Assembly: GCA_910585435.1 (NCBI GenBank)
Contig: CAJUEJ010000019.1
Span: 1-62,103, forward strand
Direction of reading: 5' to 3'
DNA length: 62,103 nucleotides
Origin: an uncultured Hungatella sp.
GTDB taxonomy: Bacteria > Bacillota > Clostridia > Lachnospirales > Lachnospiraceae
Shown: in pieces, positions 1 through 9,490 of the stretch
How positions within the stretch are numbered: the stretch's first letter is position 1
Layout: each line of letters opens with the position of its first letter
The notes under the pieces: model-generated
Databases searched by the model: none
What the model saw: only the letters and a program-made list of their open reading frames with translations
Told to the model about the DNA's origin: nothing
Position numbers and translations under genes: made by a program

Positions 1-71
1 AGGTTCTGAAAGCCCTGTGAAATAAGGGCTGAAGATTCCGAGAAGTTATATAAAGTAGAAGGAGGAAAAAC

Positions 72-1433
72 ATGAGAAAGAAAACAGCAAAAAGAGCAGC
101 AGCAATGGCAGCGGCACTGATGGCAGCATCTGTGATAGTAGGCGGATGCGGGAGCAAGGGAGGAGACAGCGCAGGAGGAGGCAGCGGGACGACGGCTGCC
201 CCGGCATCTACCGCGGCGGCAGACGGGGGGGCAAAAGAGACCACGGCAGCACCTGAGGCGAGAAAGGATGCAGTGGAGCTGGAGCTTCTGATATCTGATG
301 ACACACTGGAGGGCGGCGCCATGGCAACGGTGGTTGCCAAATTTAACGAGGAGCACAAGGACAAGGGCATCCAGGTGAAGATGAATGAGATCGCATACGC
401 AGACATGCAGACCCAGATTCAGAACCGGGCGGCTGTGGGGGAGCTTCCGGCACTGATCAAGCTTTCCAATTTCAGAAACTATATTGACTATGTGCTTCCC
501 CTTGACGGCTCCAGCCTGACGCAGGATGATTTTTTGCTGGACGTATCCTATGAGGGCAAGATCTATGCAACCAGCATCAATACCACGGCAGTCGGATTAT
601 TTATCAACAAGACGGCCTTTGACGCGGCAGGGGTGGCGTATCCTCTGACAGAGGACGAGAGATGGACCTGGGATGAGTTTGTGGCTGCAGTCAATGAAGT
701 GGTGGAGAAGAATGACAATGTGAACACAGGGCTGGTTATCGACCATTCCCAGCAGAGAATCGGAACCATCCTGTATCAGTTCGGCATGAATTATTTTGAC
801 CCTGCAGATGAGACAAGATTTGCATTCCGCAGCGAGGAGACTAAAAAGGGAATTGACTTTATCCTGGATATGTATAAGGACGGCGGAATCTCCAAAGCCT
901 CTGTGGGAGCAGGCACAGAGAATGCCCAGGACGTGTTTAAGACAGGTACGGTGGCAGCCCATCTGGCAGGAAACTGGTGCATGAACGATTATACAACCAA
1001 TATTACGGATTTTGAGTGGTGTCCCGTGCTGATGCCCAAGGAGCAGAATGTGGCTACCTGCCTGGGCGGAAATTATCTGTATGCCATGGACGGAACCGGG
1101 CTTGAGGAGGATGCAATTTACTTCCTGGAATGGTTCTATCAGCCGGAGAATTACACCTTGTACTGTGAGACAGGCAATTATCTTCCGGGAAAGACAGGGA
1201 TTACCCCTTCGTATACAGTAGAGGGGCTTGATATCTTTAATATGGAAATCAACAACAGTATTACACAGCCCCGGTATGATTCCTCTATTTTTACCAAGCA
1301 CACAGGAGAGAACGTGGACAATATTGTGAGAGACGCGTTTGACAGGGCTATCGGCGGAGAGCTTGACAGCGACGGGGTTATTGATTATGTGGTGAAGGAG
1401 CATCTGGGGATTTTGTCTAATGTTCATGAATAA
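72..1433 (+). CDS. ABC transporter extracellular solute-binding lipoprotein (sugar type)
   Basis: Binding protein of 453 aa that would capture a solute, most likely a sugar or oligosaccharide, outside the membrane for an ABC importer. The N-terminus has Lys/Arg residues, a hydrophobic Ala-rich stretch and a lipobox ending in GGC (Cys about residue 27), so it should be lipid-anchored. An Ala/Gly/Thr-rich linker follows, then the family-1 solute-binding fold, with motifs such as AAHLAGNW near residue 295. The ribosome site AGGAGG lies 6 bases before ATG. A short hairpin (11-30) precedes it. No permease or ATPase genes follow, so its partners lie upstream of the window or elsewhere. The substrate cannot be told from sequence. 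Confidence 0.88.
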   Translation: MRKKTAKRAAAMAAALMAASVIVGGCGSKGGDSAGGGSGTTAAPASTAAADGGAKETTAAPEARKDAVELELLISDDTLEGGAMATVVAKFNEEHKDKGIQVKMNEIAYADMQTQIQNRAAVGELPALIKLSNFRNYIDYVLPLDGSSLTQDDFLLDVSYEGKIYATSINTTAVGLFINKTAFDAAGVAYPLTEDERWTWDEFVAAVNEVVEKNDNVNTGLVIDHSQQRIGTILYQFGMNYFDPADETRFAFRSEETKKGIDFILDMYKDGGISKASVGAGTENAQDVFKTGTVAAHLAGNWCMNDYTTNITDFEWCPVLMPKEQNVATCLGGNYLYAMDGTGLEEDAIYFLEWFYQPENYTLYCETGNYLPGKTGITPSYTVEGLDIFNMEINNSITQPRYDSSIFTKHTGENVDNIVRDAFDRAIGGELDSDGVIDYVVKEHLGILSNVHE

Positions 1434-1442
1434 TGGGAGAGA

Positions 1443-1476
1443 AGGCAGCCGCTGTTTATGGTGGCTGCCTTATTTT
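1443..1476 (+). terminator. Rho-independent terminator after the solute-binding protein gene
   Basis: An 8-bp perfect stem (AGGCAGCC at 1443-1450 with GGCTGCCT at 1463-1470) is followed by TTATTTT, 10 bases after the stop codon. The rest of 1477-1674 holds nothing I recognise. Confidence 0.75.
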
Positions 1477-1674
1477 GTATCATAGGGAAGTGCGGCCTGT
1501 GATATAAAAACGCGACCTGGGGATCGGGCCGGGATTTGCCGTCCACAGATTTACCGCCGGGATGGCGGGCAGAGCCAGGTGACCGTTTTATGGTGTACTG
1601 CACGGATCTGACAGAGTTTGACAGGACTTTGCGGATACGGCTTTGCGGGGCACAGATGCTTTGACGGAAGTACC

Positions 1675-3138
1675 TTACTCCTTTTTCTGGGCTTCCTGGG
1701 AGGAGGGATTCCCTATCAGGGAGATCATATCCCGCATGTTGGCGGTGAAGGAGGTCATCTCGCTTCTGGTTTCCGGCACGTAGTGTTCCAGGATTGGGAT
1801 CAGAATAAGGGCGGTGATCCCGGCGGTGAACCCTCCGTTGTACAGTACCAGGCCGCCGTGGAGGAGGCTGGTGGAGGTACACAGGGAGGCGCACAGAAAG
1901 CCTGCTGCCACCCCGGCCCGTCTTCCGTAGCGGCCTACGATGGGACACAGGCCGGTTGCAAAGGCCACCCCGTTTATGTATCCCTGGGTGGACAAGGTCC
2001 ACGGCAGATCCAGGCCGCCTGCTTTGCAGACCAAAATCACTGTAAAATGGAGGATCTGATACCCCAGGATGATAGGCCACACATTATTGGGATGCTGTCC
2101 CATGGCGGTGAAGGTGAGGGCAGCTAAAACCACGCCCACAGTAGGCCCGGTAAAGCCTGCGCCGCTTGTAAAATGGATGGACAGATTTAAATACATGAGA
2201 AACAGGCTGCCGTGGCATCCGATGTTGATAAGGCACAGGGGCATGCCGTATTTTTCGGCGAAATCGCTGGAATAGCCGGTGTCCTTTACCAGGTAATTAA
2301 AACCCCGGAAGCTTTTTTGGTTGAGAAAGTAGCCTATGATAATGCACAGGGCAAAAACCGAGAGGAAAAACAGGTTGGAGTACGCACCGTAGGAGTGGCC
2401 GAAGCTTCTGTAGATGACATTGCCCCGTACCAGGCTTCCGTGGGAGGGGATTCCCATGGTGCGGTACATGAAATTGTACAGGAAAAACCCAAACAGGCCG
2501 AAGGCCAGGCCGCCGTTGAAAAGGTTGTATCCCTTGTGCCAGGCCAGGGCGCCGGGAAGGATGGCGGGAACCACAAAGCCTAACATAACGCTGCATAAAA
2601 GAGCCAGCACCACGCCGGTCAGGGTCACATCAGGCCTGCCGAAGGTGTAGGTGTCGCCTAAGGTGTAGCGAAAGAGGAACTCGCTGATAAACGGGCTGAA
2701 GCTGGTGGTAAACATGCAGATATGGAGATTTTTCTTAAAATCCAGTTTTTTCAGGCGCAGGTACATAAAGGGCGCCAGAAAGCAGGGCCACATATTAAGG
2801 AAATTCAGGCCGTAAAAGCAGTGGGCCACCACCAGAAAATAGCCGGCCAGGGTATTGGCCCTTGATTCCCCTTTTAAGACAACCATGAACCCAAAACAGG
2901 CCAGGCCGCAGGCGCCTGCATTGAGCATGGCGCTTGCCAGACCGCCGATATCAAAATAATCCGTTACCAGAGGGCAGGGGGAGACCATGATTAAATACCA
3001 GTTGTCCAGGACATGTCCCCATTCCCCGGTGTAGAAGGCTGCAATAAAGGCGGAGACGAAAAAGCACAGAGAAAATCCCAGGGCAATTCCGTTGATAATC
3101 TGGCTGTTGGTGAAAGAGGCTGATTTTTGCAGTTTCAT
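1675..3138 (-). CDS. DUF1576 family multi-pass membrane protein
   Basis: Integral membrane protein of about 487 aa with roughly twelve hydrophobic segments and a hydrophilic C-terminal tail. It matches my recollection of the DUF1576 family of Clostridia; its function is unknown. I place the start at the ATG at 3138 (MKLQKSASFTNSQ), because GAAGGAT lies just upstream. A longer frame reaches 3201 but has no ribosome site and runs into the tRNA terminator. It lies downstream of tRNA-Leu on the same strand. A transport role is only a guess from the topology. Confidence 0.75.
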   Translation of the reverse strand: MKLQKSASFTNSQIINGIALGFSLCFFVSAFIAAFYTGEWGHVLDNWYLIMVSPCPLVTDYFDIGGLASAMLNAGACGLACFGFMVVLKGESRANTLAGYFLVVAHCFYGLNFLNMWPCFLAPFMYLRLKKLDFKKNLHICMFTTSFSPFISEFLFRYTLGDTYTFGRPDVTLTGVVLALLCSVMLGFVVPAILPGALAWHKGYNLFNGGLAFGLFGFFLYNFMYRTMGIPSHGSLVRGNVIYRSFGHSYGAYSNLFFLSVFALCIIIGYFLNQKSFRGFNYLVKDTGYSSDFAEKYGMPLCLINIGCHGSLFLMYLNLSIHFTSGAGFTGPTVGVVLAALTFTAMGQHPNNVWPIILGYQILHFTVILVCKAGGLDLPWTLSTQGYINGVAFATGLCPIVGRYGRRAGVAAGFLCASLCTSTSLLHGGLVLYNGGFTAGITALILIPILEHYVPETRSEMTSFTANMRDMISLIGNPSSQEAQKKE

Positions 3139-3185
3139 ATCTGTATCCTTCGTGATTTTATCAAATGTATTTTCAAAGATGGACA

Positions 3186-3231
3186 AAAGAAAAATCGCCA
3201 AGATCCGAAATCATCGAACCTACAGCGATTT
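3186..3231 (-). terminator. Terminator downstream of tRNA-Leu
   Basis: On the minus strand, AAATCGC pairs with GCGATTT across a 24-base loop and is followed by TTCTTTT. It lies between the tRNA 3' end and the DUF1576 gene, so it should end the tRNA transcript. Confidence 0.55.
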
Positions 3232-3248
3232 ATGCCCCTGCCAAGGAG

Positions 3249-3331
3249 TGCCGGCCGCGGGACTTGAACCCGCACGATGTTGCCATCAATGGATTTTGAG
3301 TCCACCTCGTCTGCCATTCCGACAGGCCGGC
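3249..3331 (-). tRNA. tRNA-Leu (anticodon CAA)
   Basis: An 83-nt minus-strand tRNA. The acceptor arms are GCCGGCC and GGCCGGC with discriminator A. The D-arm region is followed by the anticodon loop CTCAAAA (anticodon CAA), a long variable arm typical of type II tRNAs (TTGATGGCAACATCG), and the T arm with GGTTCAAGTCC. CCA is not encoded. The long variable arm and CAA anticodon identify leucine. Confidence 0.95.
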
Positions 3332-3415
3332 GTCATTTCCTGCAACGTTTGTTATTCTAGCATATGTCTGGTGATTTTGCAAGCTTTTTTGGAAAAAAGT
3401 TAGTCCGAATAAAGC

Positions 3416-3444
3416 TTTACACCGCGGAGCGTATTCGTTATAAT
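3416..3444 (+). promoter_or_regulatory. Sigma-A type promoter for the zf-HC2 gene and polA
   Basis: TTTACA at 3416-3421, a 17-bp spacer, and a perfect TATAAT at 3439-3444. It lies 38 bp before the first gene of the pair. Confidence 0.65.
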
Positions 3445-3482
3445 GAATCGAGAACAGTCTGTTTAGGAAAGTGAGGCGGCGT

Positions 3483-3833
3483 ATGACCTGTAAAGAGGCG
3501 GAAAACCTGGTGATTCCCTATATCCGGCATGAGCTGGATGACGATGTGAGGATGGAAGAGTTTCTGGATCATATCGATTCCTGTGAGAATTGCAGAGAGG
3601 AACTTGAGATATATTATACGGTGGAGGCAGGCATAAGGCAGCTGGACAGCGATACCGGGAACTATAATATAAAGGGAGATATGGAGGAAGATCTGGCGGC
3701 TTCCAGACAGAAGCTGTACAGTATTCATCTGCTGGATGTGGCCCGGTATGCGGCGGATACACTTCTTTTCATCAGTATGGCGGTAATGTTTGTGCTGCAG
3801 ATGCGGATCTGGCTGCAGCAGGGGATTTTTTAA
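3483..3833 (+). CDS. Zinc-finger (zf-HC2 / anti-sigma-like) membrane protein
   Basis: Small protein of 116 aa. Its N-terminal half has a putative zinc site of the HxxxCxxC type (HIDSCENCREEL), as in anti-sigma factors of the ZAS/zf-HC2 group. One transmembrane segment lies near the C-terminus (about residues 90-112). I chose ATG 3483 over an upstream GTG at 3471 because the GAGGCGG ribosome site sits between them. It is 9 bp upstream of polA and probably cotranscribed. No sigma-factor gene is adjacent, so an anti-sigma role is only suggested. Confidence 0.6.
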   Translation: MTCKEAENLVIPYIRHELDDDVRMEEFLDHIDSCENCREELEIYYTVEAGIRQLDSDTGNYNIKGDMEEDLAASRQKLYSIHLLDVARYAADTLLFISMAVMFVLQMRIWLQQGIF

Positions 3834-3842
3834 GGAGGGCAA

Positions 3843-6482
3843 ATGGAAAATAAATTGGTTTTGATCGACGGCCACAGTATTTTAAACAGGGCTTTTTACG
3901 GGATACCGGATTTGACAAATTCCGAGGGACTCCACACCAATGCGGTGTACGGGTTCCTTACTATTATGTTTCGGATTCTGGAGGAGGAGCAGGCGGATCA
4001 TCTGGCGGTGGCATTTGATTTGAAGGAGCCAACCTTCCGCCACAAAATGTATGATGCATATAAGGGAAACCGAAAGCCTATGCCGGAAGAGCTGGCACAG
4101 CAGGTGCCTCTGATGAAGGAGGTGCTGAAGGCCATGGGAATCCCTATTATGACCCTTGCAGGGTATGAGGCAGATGATGTCCTGGGGACTCTGGCAAAGA
4201 AAAATGCGGCCCAGGGCGTGGAAGTGTCTGTGGTGTCCGGGGATCGGGATCTGCTCCAGCTGTCAGACACCCACATAAAGATCCGGATTCCCAAGACCAG
4301 CAGGAACGGCACAGAGGTAAAGGACTATTATCCGGAGGATGTGAAAAGAGAGTATCAGGTGACTCCTTCGGAGTTTATCGATGTGAAGGCACTGATGGGA
4401 GACGCCTCTGACAATATTCCGGGGGTGCCGTCTATTGGAGAAAAGACTGCCACCAGTCTGATTGTCGCCTACAAAAGCATTGAGAACGCCTATGCCCACC
4501 TGGAGGAGATAAAGCCTCCCAGGGCCCAGAAGGCTCTGGCCCAGCACTACGACATGGCTCAGATGAGCAAGACCCTGGCCACCATCTGTATTGACTGCCC
4601 CATTGCATTTTCTTATAAAGACATGGAGATCGGCAATCTGTATACCCAGGAGGCTTACGAATATATGAAACGGCTGGAATTCAAATCCATTTTGGCCCGG
4701 TTTGATGCCAATACCATGGAAAAGCCCTGCGTGGAAGAATCGTTTCAGGTGATTGGGGATTTCGGGAAAGCGGAGGAGATTTTCCTGAAGGCTGAAAAGG
4801 AAGAAAACCTGGGATTTCAGCTGGTGACGGAAAAAGGGGCTGTGAAAGGCATGGCTCTCTGTTTTGGGGAGTCTGATATCTACGGGATCGTGGCGGAAGG
4901 CTTTCTGACAGGGCAGTATCTGGCAGATAAGGCGACCCGCCTGATTCTTGGCGCTTCCCGGGCAGCTACGCTGAAGCTGAAGGAGCAGCTTCCCTATCTG
5001 GCTGTGGAGGAGAAAAGCCCGGCCATGGATATGGAGGTAGCCGGCTATCTTCTCAATCCCCTGAAGGATACGTATGACTATGATGATCTGGCAAGGGATT
5101 ATCTGGGAATCACGGTTCCCTCCAGGGCGGATCTGCTGGGGAAAAGCTCTGTGGGGGCAGCCCTGGAGGCTTCGGAAGAACAGGCGGGAGTCTGCCTCTG
5201 CTATATGGGGTATATTGCTTGGAAGTCCGCCTCGGTACTGGAGGAGAAGCTGAAAGAGACAGGGATGTGGGATTTATTTCTGGAGATGGAGATGCCTTTG
5301 ATCTACAGCCTTTACCACATGGAGCAGGCCGGAATCCGGGTGGAGAAAGAGACCTTGAAGACATACGGAGACCGTCTGAAGGTGGAGATTGCACAGATGG
5401 AGCAGCAGATCTATGACCTGGCCGGTGAGACCTTCAATATAAATTCTCCCAAACAGCTGGGGGAGGTTTTGTTTGACCATATGAAGCTGCCTCACGGGAA
5501 GAAGACCAAGACAGGGTATTCTACTGCGGCGGATGTGCTTGAGAAGCTGGCGCCGGACTATCCGGTTGTGAGAAAGATCCTGGATTACCGGCAGTATGCG
5601 AAGCTGAATTCCACCTATGCGGAAGGGCTTTATAATTTTATCGGAAAGGACGGCAGGATTCACGGCACCTTTAACCAGACCATCACGGCTACGGGAAGAA
5701 TCAGCAGTACAGAGCCGAATCTTCAGAACATTCCGGTGCGGATGGAGCTGGGGCGGGAGATACGGAAGGTATTTGTGCCGGAGGAAGGGTATATATTCGT
5801 GGACGCGGATTATTCTCAGATTGAGCTGAGAATCCTGGCCCATATGTCGGGGGATGAAAGGCTGATCGGCGCCTACAGGGAGGCACAGGACATCCATGCC
5901 ATCACAGCATCCCAGGTATTCCACATCCCTCTTCCTGAGGTGACAGCTCTTCAGAGGCGCAACGCCAAGGCGGTGAATTTCGGGATCGTGTACGGCATCA
6001 GCGCCTTCGGCCTCAGTGAGGATTTAAGCATCAGCCGCAAGGAGGCTATGGATTATATCGACAAGTATTTTGAGACCTATCCCGGCGTGAAAGCATTCTT
6101 GGACAGACAGGTGGAGGAAGGGAAGGAAAAAGGCTTTGTTGTGACTATGTTCGGCCGGAGAAGGCCGATTCCGGAGCTGAAATCCGCCAACTTTATGCAG
6201 CGCTCCTTCGGGGAGCGGGTGGCTATGAATTCTCCGATTCAGGGCACGGCGGCGGATATTATGAAGCTGGCTATGATCGGGGTGGACCGGGAGCTTAGGA
6301 GGCGGAAGCTGAAATCCAGGATCGTCCTGCAGGTTCATGATGAGCTTCTGGTGGAGACCTGGAGGCCGGAGCTTATGGAGGTGACTGAGCTTTTGGAGGC
6401 TGAGATGCGAAAAGCGGCGGATTTAAGCGTATCTTTAGAGGTTGAGGCCCACAGCGGGGAAAGCTGGTATGATGCCAAGTAA
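3843..6482 (+). CDS. polA: DNA polymerase I
   Basis: Family A polymerase of 879 aa for Okazaki fragment processing and repair. The N-terminal 5'-3' exonuclease/flap nuclease (about 1-290) carries GYEADDVLGT and the helix-hairpin-helix region GVPSIGEKTA. The middle domain (about 310-470) corresponds to the proofreading exonuclease but lacks the DxE motif (LGFQLVTEKG where Asp-Glu are expected), so it is probably inactive. The polymerase domain has DYSQIELRILAHMSGD, the finger helix KAVNFGIVYGIS and the VHDELL motif near the C-terminus. An AAGGAGGG site precedes the ATG. Confidence 0.97.
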   Translation: MENKLVLIDGHSILNRAFYGIPDLTNSEGLHTNAVYGFLTIMFRILEEEQADHLAVAFDLKEPTFRHKMYDAYKGNRKPMPEELAQQVPLMKEVLKAMGIPIMTLAGYEADDVLGTLAKKNAAQGVEVSVVSGDRDLLQLSDTHIKIRIPKTSRNGTEVKDYYPEDVKREYQVTPSEFIDVKALMGDASDNIPGVPSIGEKTATSLIVAYKSIENAYAHLEEIKPPRAQKALAQHYDMAQMSKTLATICIDCPIAFSYKDMEIGNLYTQEAYEYMKRLEFKSILARFDANTMEKPCVEESFQVIGDFGKAEEIFLKAEKEENLGFQLVTEKGAVKGMALCFGESDIYGIVAEGFLTGQYLADKATRLILGASRAATLKLKEQLPYLAVEEKSPAMDMEVAGYLLNPLKDTYDYDDLARDYLGITVPSRADLLGKSSVGAALEASEEQAGVCLCYMGYIAWKSASVLEEKLKETGMWDLFLEMEMPLIYSLYHMEQAGIRVEKETLKTYGDRLKVEIAQMEQQIYDLAGETFNINSPKQLGEVLFDHMKLPHGKKTKTGYSTAADVLEKLAPDYPVVRKILDYRQYAKLNSTYAEGLYNFIGKDGRIHGTFNQTITATGRISSTEPNLQNIPVRMELGREIRKVFVPEEGYIFVDADYSQIELRILAHMSGDERLIGAYREAQDIHAITASQVFHIPLPEVTALQRRNAKAVNFGIVYGISAFGLSEDLSISRKEAMDYIDKYFETYPGVKAFLDRQVEEGKEKGFVVTMFGRRRPIPELKSANFMQRSFGERVAMNSPIQGTAADIMKLAMIGVDRELRRRKLKSRIVLQVHDELLVETWRPELMEVTELLEAEMRKAADLSVSLEVEAHSGESWYDAK

Positions 6483-6521
6483 AAAATATTATAAAAAATT
6501 GGAAATCTTTGAAAAAATCAG

Positions 6522-6549
6522 TTGACGAATGGCGATTTTATGCTATAAT
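6522..6549 (+). promoter_or_regulatory. Promoter for rpsU
   Basis: TTGACG at 6522-6527, a 16-bp spacer, and extended -10 TGC-TATAAT at 6544-6549. A leader hairpin follows (CAGTTGT 6576-6582 with ACAACTG 6598-6604), directly before the GAGGGAGG Shine-Dalgarno. Confidence 0.7.
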
Positions 6550-6625
6550 TACTGCAGTGCTATAAAATACCCAAACAGTTGTATTATGCACAAGTACACA
6601 ACTGGAGGGAGGTTAGGTGTGAGCT

Positions 6626-6802
6626 ATGTCAAACGTGATCGTTAAAGATAATGAATCATTAGACAGCGCTTTACGCAGATTCAAAAGAAACTGCGCAAAG
6701 GCTGGTATTCAGCAGGAGATTCGTAAGAGAGAGCATTACGAAAAGCCAAGCGTAAGACGCAAAAAAAAGTCTGAAGCCGCAAGAAAGCGTAAGTACAATT
6801 AA
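6626..6802 (+). CDS. rpsU: 30S ribosomal protein S21
   Basis: Translates to 58 aa beginning MSNVIVKDNESLDSALRRF and ending in the basic tail KKKSEAARKRKYN, the usual S21 size and pattern. It is a small-subunit protein near the anti-Shine-Dalgarno platform. It sits between polA and the yqfC-yqfD-phoH-ybeY cluster, with its own promoter and a strong terminator, so it is a single-gene transcript. Confidence 0.95.
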   Translation: MSNVIVKDNESLDSALRRFKRNCAKAGIQQEIRKREHYEKPSVRRKKKSEAARKRKYN

Positions 6803-6820
6803 TGTCAGGAAGTTTGGAAG

Positions 6821-6850
6821 GTCCTTAATCAGAAGATTAAGGACTTTTTT
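6821..6850 (+). terminator. Strong terminator after rpsU
   Basis: A 10-bp perfect stem (GTCCTTAATC with GATTAAGGAC), AGAA loop, then six T residues. Confidence 0.9.
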
Positions 6851-6900
6851 CTGTCCTGAAAGCATAGATTACAATAAATAAATCAGCCGGAAACCGGAAT

Positions 6901-7170
6901 ATGCTAAAAAGTGTCAAAGACCAGACTGCATCTGCCTTAAGCATTCCGAAGGATGTGATTCCGGGAGAACCTATGGTCACCATGACGGGAAGGCAGAAGG
7001 TCTACATAGAAAATTATCACCGGATTGTCAGTTTTCAGGATGAAGAGATCAAACTCCAGGCCAAAACATGCCGGATTCTGGTCCATGGAAAGCGGCTTCG
7101 GATTGAATATTATACTAGGGATGACATGCTGATCGCAGGGCAGATACATTCCGTTTCCATGGAAGGTTAG
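6901..7170 (+). CDS. yqfC: Sporulation protein YqfC
   Basis: Small protein of 89 aa with the YabP/YqfC-type pattern (GEPMVTMTGRQKVYIENYHRI, then CRILVHGKRLRIEYYTRDDMLIAG). Sporulation genes of this family are sigma-E regulated in Bacillus. It is followed 12 bp later by yqfD, the standard pairing. The Shine-Dalgarno is weak. Confidence 0.85.
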   Translation: MLKSVKDQTASALSIPKDVIPGEPMVTMTGRQKVYIENYHRIVSFQDEEIKLQAKTCRILVHGKRLRIEYYTRDDMLIAGQIHSVSMEG

Positions 7171-7182
7171 CTGGAGGGATTG

Positions 7183-8433
7183 ATGGAGTTGCTTCGTGTG
7201 TTAAACCGATGGAGAGCGGGAATTCTTAAAATCCGGGTCTCCGGTTTTTTTTCAGAACGATTTTTAAATATCTGCAGCGCCAACCGGATCGAAATCTGGG
7301 ATCTGGAGCCGGAGCGGGACGGGTTTCTGTGCCAGATGACGCTTCCGGCCTTTTGGAGGATCCGGCCTTTTGCCAGGAAGGCAAAGGTCCGTGTCCAGAT
7401 TCTGGGCCGATCCGGTTTTCCTTTTTTTTTACAGAGAAACAGGAAGAGGACAGGACTTTTCCTGGGTCTGGCCTCCTTTTTTCTTCTGCTGTATATCCTG
7501 TCTCTGTTTATCTGGAATATTTCTTTTGAGGGCAATTCTCACTATACACGGGAAAATCTTTTAGGGTATCTGGAATCAGAGGGGATCCGGTATGGCATGA
7601 GAAAAAAGGGGATTTCCTGTGAACAGCTGGAGGAAAATATCCGCAGCCGCTTCCCGGAGATTACCTGGGTATCTGCCAGGGTATCGGGAACCAGGCTTCT
7701 CATAAAAATAAAAGAGAATGAGGTGCTTTTTTCCATCCCCCAGAAGGATGAAAGCCCCTGTGATCTGGTGGCGGAAAAAAGGGGGACCATAACCAGCATG
7801 ATTGTAAGGCAGGGAAAGGCCCAGGTAGCTGTGGGGGATACGGTGGAGCAGGGGCAGGTGCTGGTAGCCTCAAAGCTGCCTGTGATGAATGACAGCGGGG
7901 AGGTAGTCCGAAATGCGTACGTCCATGCCGACGCCGACGTCTGGGCGTCCACAGAGTATACCTACCAGGAGACACTGCCCAGGCTTTACACGGTCTCCGT
8001 AAAAACTGGCAGGAAACGGCCAGGGGGCAGTATCCGCATCGGGCCGTGGCAGTGGGTATTCCTTTTTCCTGTATGGGGCGATAACCCGTGGAATTACGTG
8101 TCGGAAACCACCCAGCTGTGCCTGATGGAGGACTTCTACCTTCCGGTTTATTTTGAACAAATCACAGGGGAGGAGTACATTTCCTATGAACGCCCCTACA
8201 CCAGCAAGGAGGCCCAGGAAGCGGCCAGGGGGCTGGAAGAGAAGTATATAAAAAATTTATTGCAAAAAGGGGTACAAATTATTGAAAATAATGTTAAAAT
8301 ACAAGAGAATGGATCTTTCTATATCATAGAGGGACAGGTGGCGGCCAGGGAAAGGATTGCCATACAACAGCCGGTGGCAGATATGGAGCAGCCAGCACCT
8401 AAAGTAAATGAGGAGACGACAGAGACAAGATGA
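7183..8433 (+). CDS. yqfD: Sporulation protein YqfD
   Basis: Protein of 416 aa with an N-terminal cytoplasmic part, one transmembrane segment near residues 92-110 and a long extracytoplasmic domain including the ENEVLFSIP and GTITSMIVRQGKAQVAVGD stretches typical of YqfD. It works in the mother cell with YqfC during sporulation. I prefer ATG 7183 to the adjoining TTG 7180, because GGAGGGA sits 4-5 bases before it. The stop overlaps the phoH start (ATGA). Confidence 0.88.
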   Translation: MELLRVLNRWRAGILKIRVSGFFSERFLNICSANRIEIWDLEPERDGFLCQMTLPAFWRIRPFARKAKVRVQILGRSGFPFFLQRNRKRTGLFLGLASFFLLLYILSLFIWNISFEGNSHYTRENLLGYLESEGIRYGMRKKGISCEQLEENIRSRFPEITWVSARVSGTRLLIKIKENEVLFSIPQKDESPCDLVAEKRGTITSMIVRQGKAQVAVGDTVEQGQVLVASKLPVMNDSGEVVRNAYVHADADVWASTEYTYQETLPRLYTVSVKTGRKRPGGSIRIGPWQWVFLFPVWGDNPWNYVSETTQLCLMEDFYLPVYFEQITGEEYISYERPYTSKEAQEAARGLEEKYIKNLLQKGVQIIENNVKIQENGSFYIIEGQVAARERIAIQQPVADMEQPAPKVNEETTETR

Positions 8434-9473
8434 GTGTAATTGAGACAATGGTTGACATTCCCGTAGAGCATGAGCAGAATGTCTGCGGCCAGTTTGATGA
8501 ACATATAAAGAAGATGGAGCGGACCTTTCACGTAACTATGGTGTCCAGAGACGGATGTCTGAAGGTGATCGGCCCGGAGGAGATGATCCGAAAAGCCAAA
8601 AGCGTATTCGGCAATCTGATAGAGCTGTCAAAGAGAGGCAATGTGATTACCCAGCAGAATGTTGACTATGCCATCGCATTGTCATTTTCGGAAAATGACA
8701 GCCAGATCCTGGAGATCGACCAGGATATTATCTGCAGGACAGTAAACGGAAAGCCGGTTAAGCCAAAGACCCTGGGACAGAAGGCTTATGTGGACGCCAT
8801 CCGCAAGAAGATGATCGTGTTCGGCATCGGGCCTGCGGGAACTGGCAAGACCTATCTTGCCATGGCCATGGGAATCCAGGCCTTTAAGGACGGTGAGGTG
8901 GGCCGGATCATCCTGACCCGGCCGGCCATCGAGGCAGGGGAGAAGCTGGGATTTCTGCCAGGGGATCTGCAGAGCAAAATCGACCCTTATCTCCGGCCCC
9001 TGTATGACGCCCTCCACCAGATCATGGGGGCGGAAAGCTATCTCCACAATGCGGAGAAGGGGCTTATAGAGGTGGCGCCTCTGGCCTATATGAGAGGCCG
9101 GACGCTGGACAATGCGTTTATCATTCTTGACGAGGCCCAGAACACCACCCCGGCGCAGATGAAGATGTTTTTAACCAGAATCGGCTTTGGCTCCAAGGTG
9201 ATTATCACAGGCGACCAGACCCAGAAGGATTTGCCGGGAGGAAGCACCTCCGGGCTGGATGTGGCCGTCAGGGTCCTGAAAAAAATTGAGGATATCGGGT
9301 TCTGCTACTTAACCAGCAGCGATGTGGTGCGGCACCCTCTGGTGCAGAAGATCGTGCAGGCTTACGACGATTATGAGATGAAAAGCCAGAGCAGGAAGGA
9401 CTATGAAAAAGAGGCTGAAAAAGGGAAGCCTGTTTCCTTCGGCAGGGGGAATCGAAAGAGAAAAAGAAAATAA
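8430..9473 (+). CDS. phoH: PhoH family P-loop protein
   Basis: A 347-aa ATPase of the PhoH/YbeZ family. The Walker A is GPAGTGKTYLAM (about 134-145) and the Walker B is AFIILDEAQN; GDQTQKDLPGG is also diagnostic. An N-terminal KH-like segment (about 10-80) and a basic C-terminal tail are present. It is thought to act in RNA metabolism with YbeY, whose gene follows by 17 bp. The start overlaps the yqfD stop by 4 bp. Confidence 0.95.
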   Translation: MSVIETMVDIPVEHEQNVCGQFDEHIKKMERTFHVTMVSRDGCLKVIGPEEMIRKAKSVFGNLIELSKRGNVITQQNVDYAIALSFSENDSQILEIDQDIICRTVNGKPVKPKTLGQKAYVDAIRKKMIVFGIGPAGTGKTYLAMAMGIQAFKDGEVGRIILTRPAIEAGEKLGFLPGDLQSKIDPYLRPLYDALHQIMGAESYLHNAEKGLIEVAPLAYMRGRTLDNAFIILDEAQNTTPAQMKMFLTRIGFGSKVIITGDQTQKDLPGGSTSGLDVAVRVLKKIEDIGFCYLTSSDVVRHPLVQKIVQAYDDYEMKSQSRKDYEKEAEKGKPVSFGRGNRKRKRK

Positions 9474-9490
9474 GGATAAAGGAGACGCAG

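Noticed and set aside
1424..2596. Long minus- and plus-strand reading frames across the DUF1576 gene
   Set aside because: They are out-of-frame shadows with atypical composition and no ribosome sites; the membrane protein frame explains the region.
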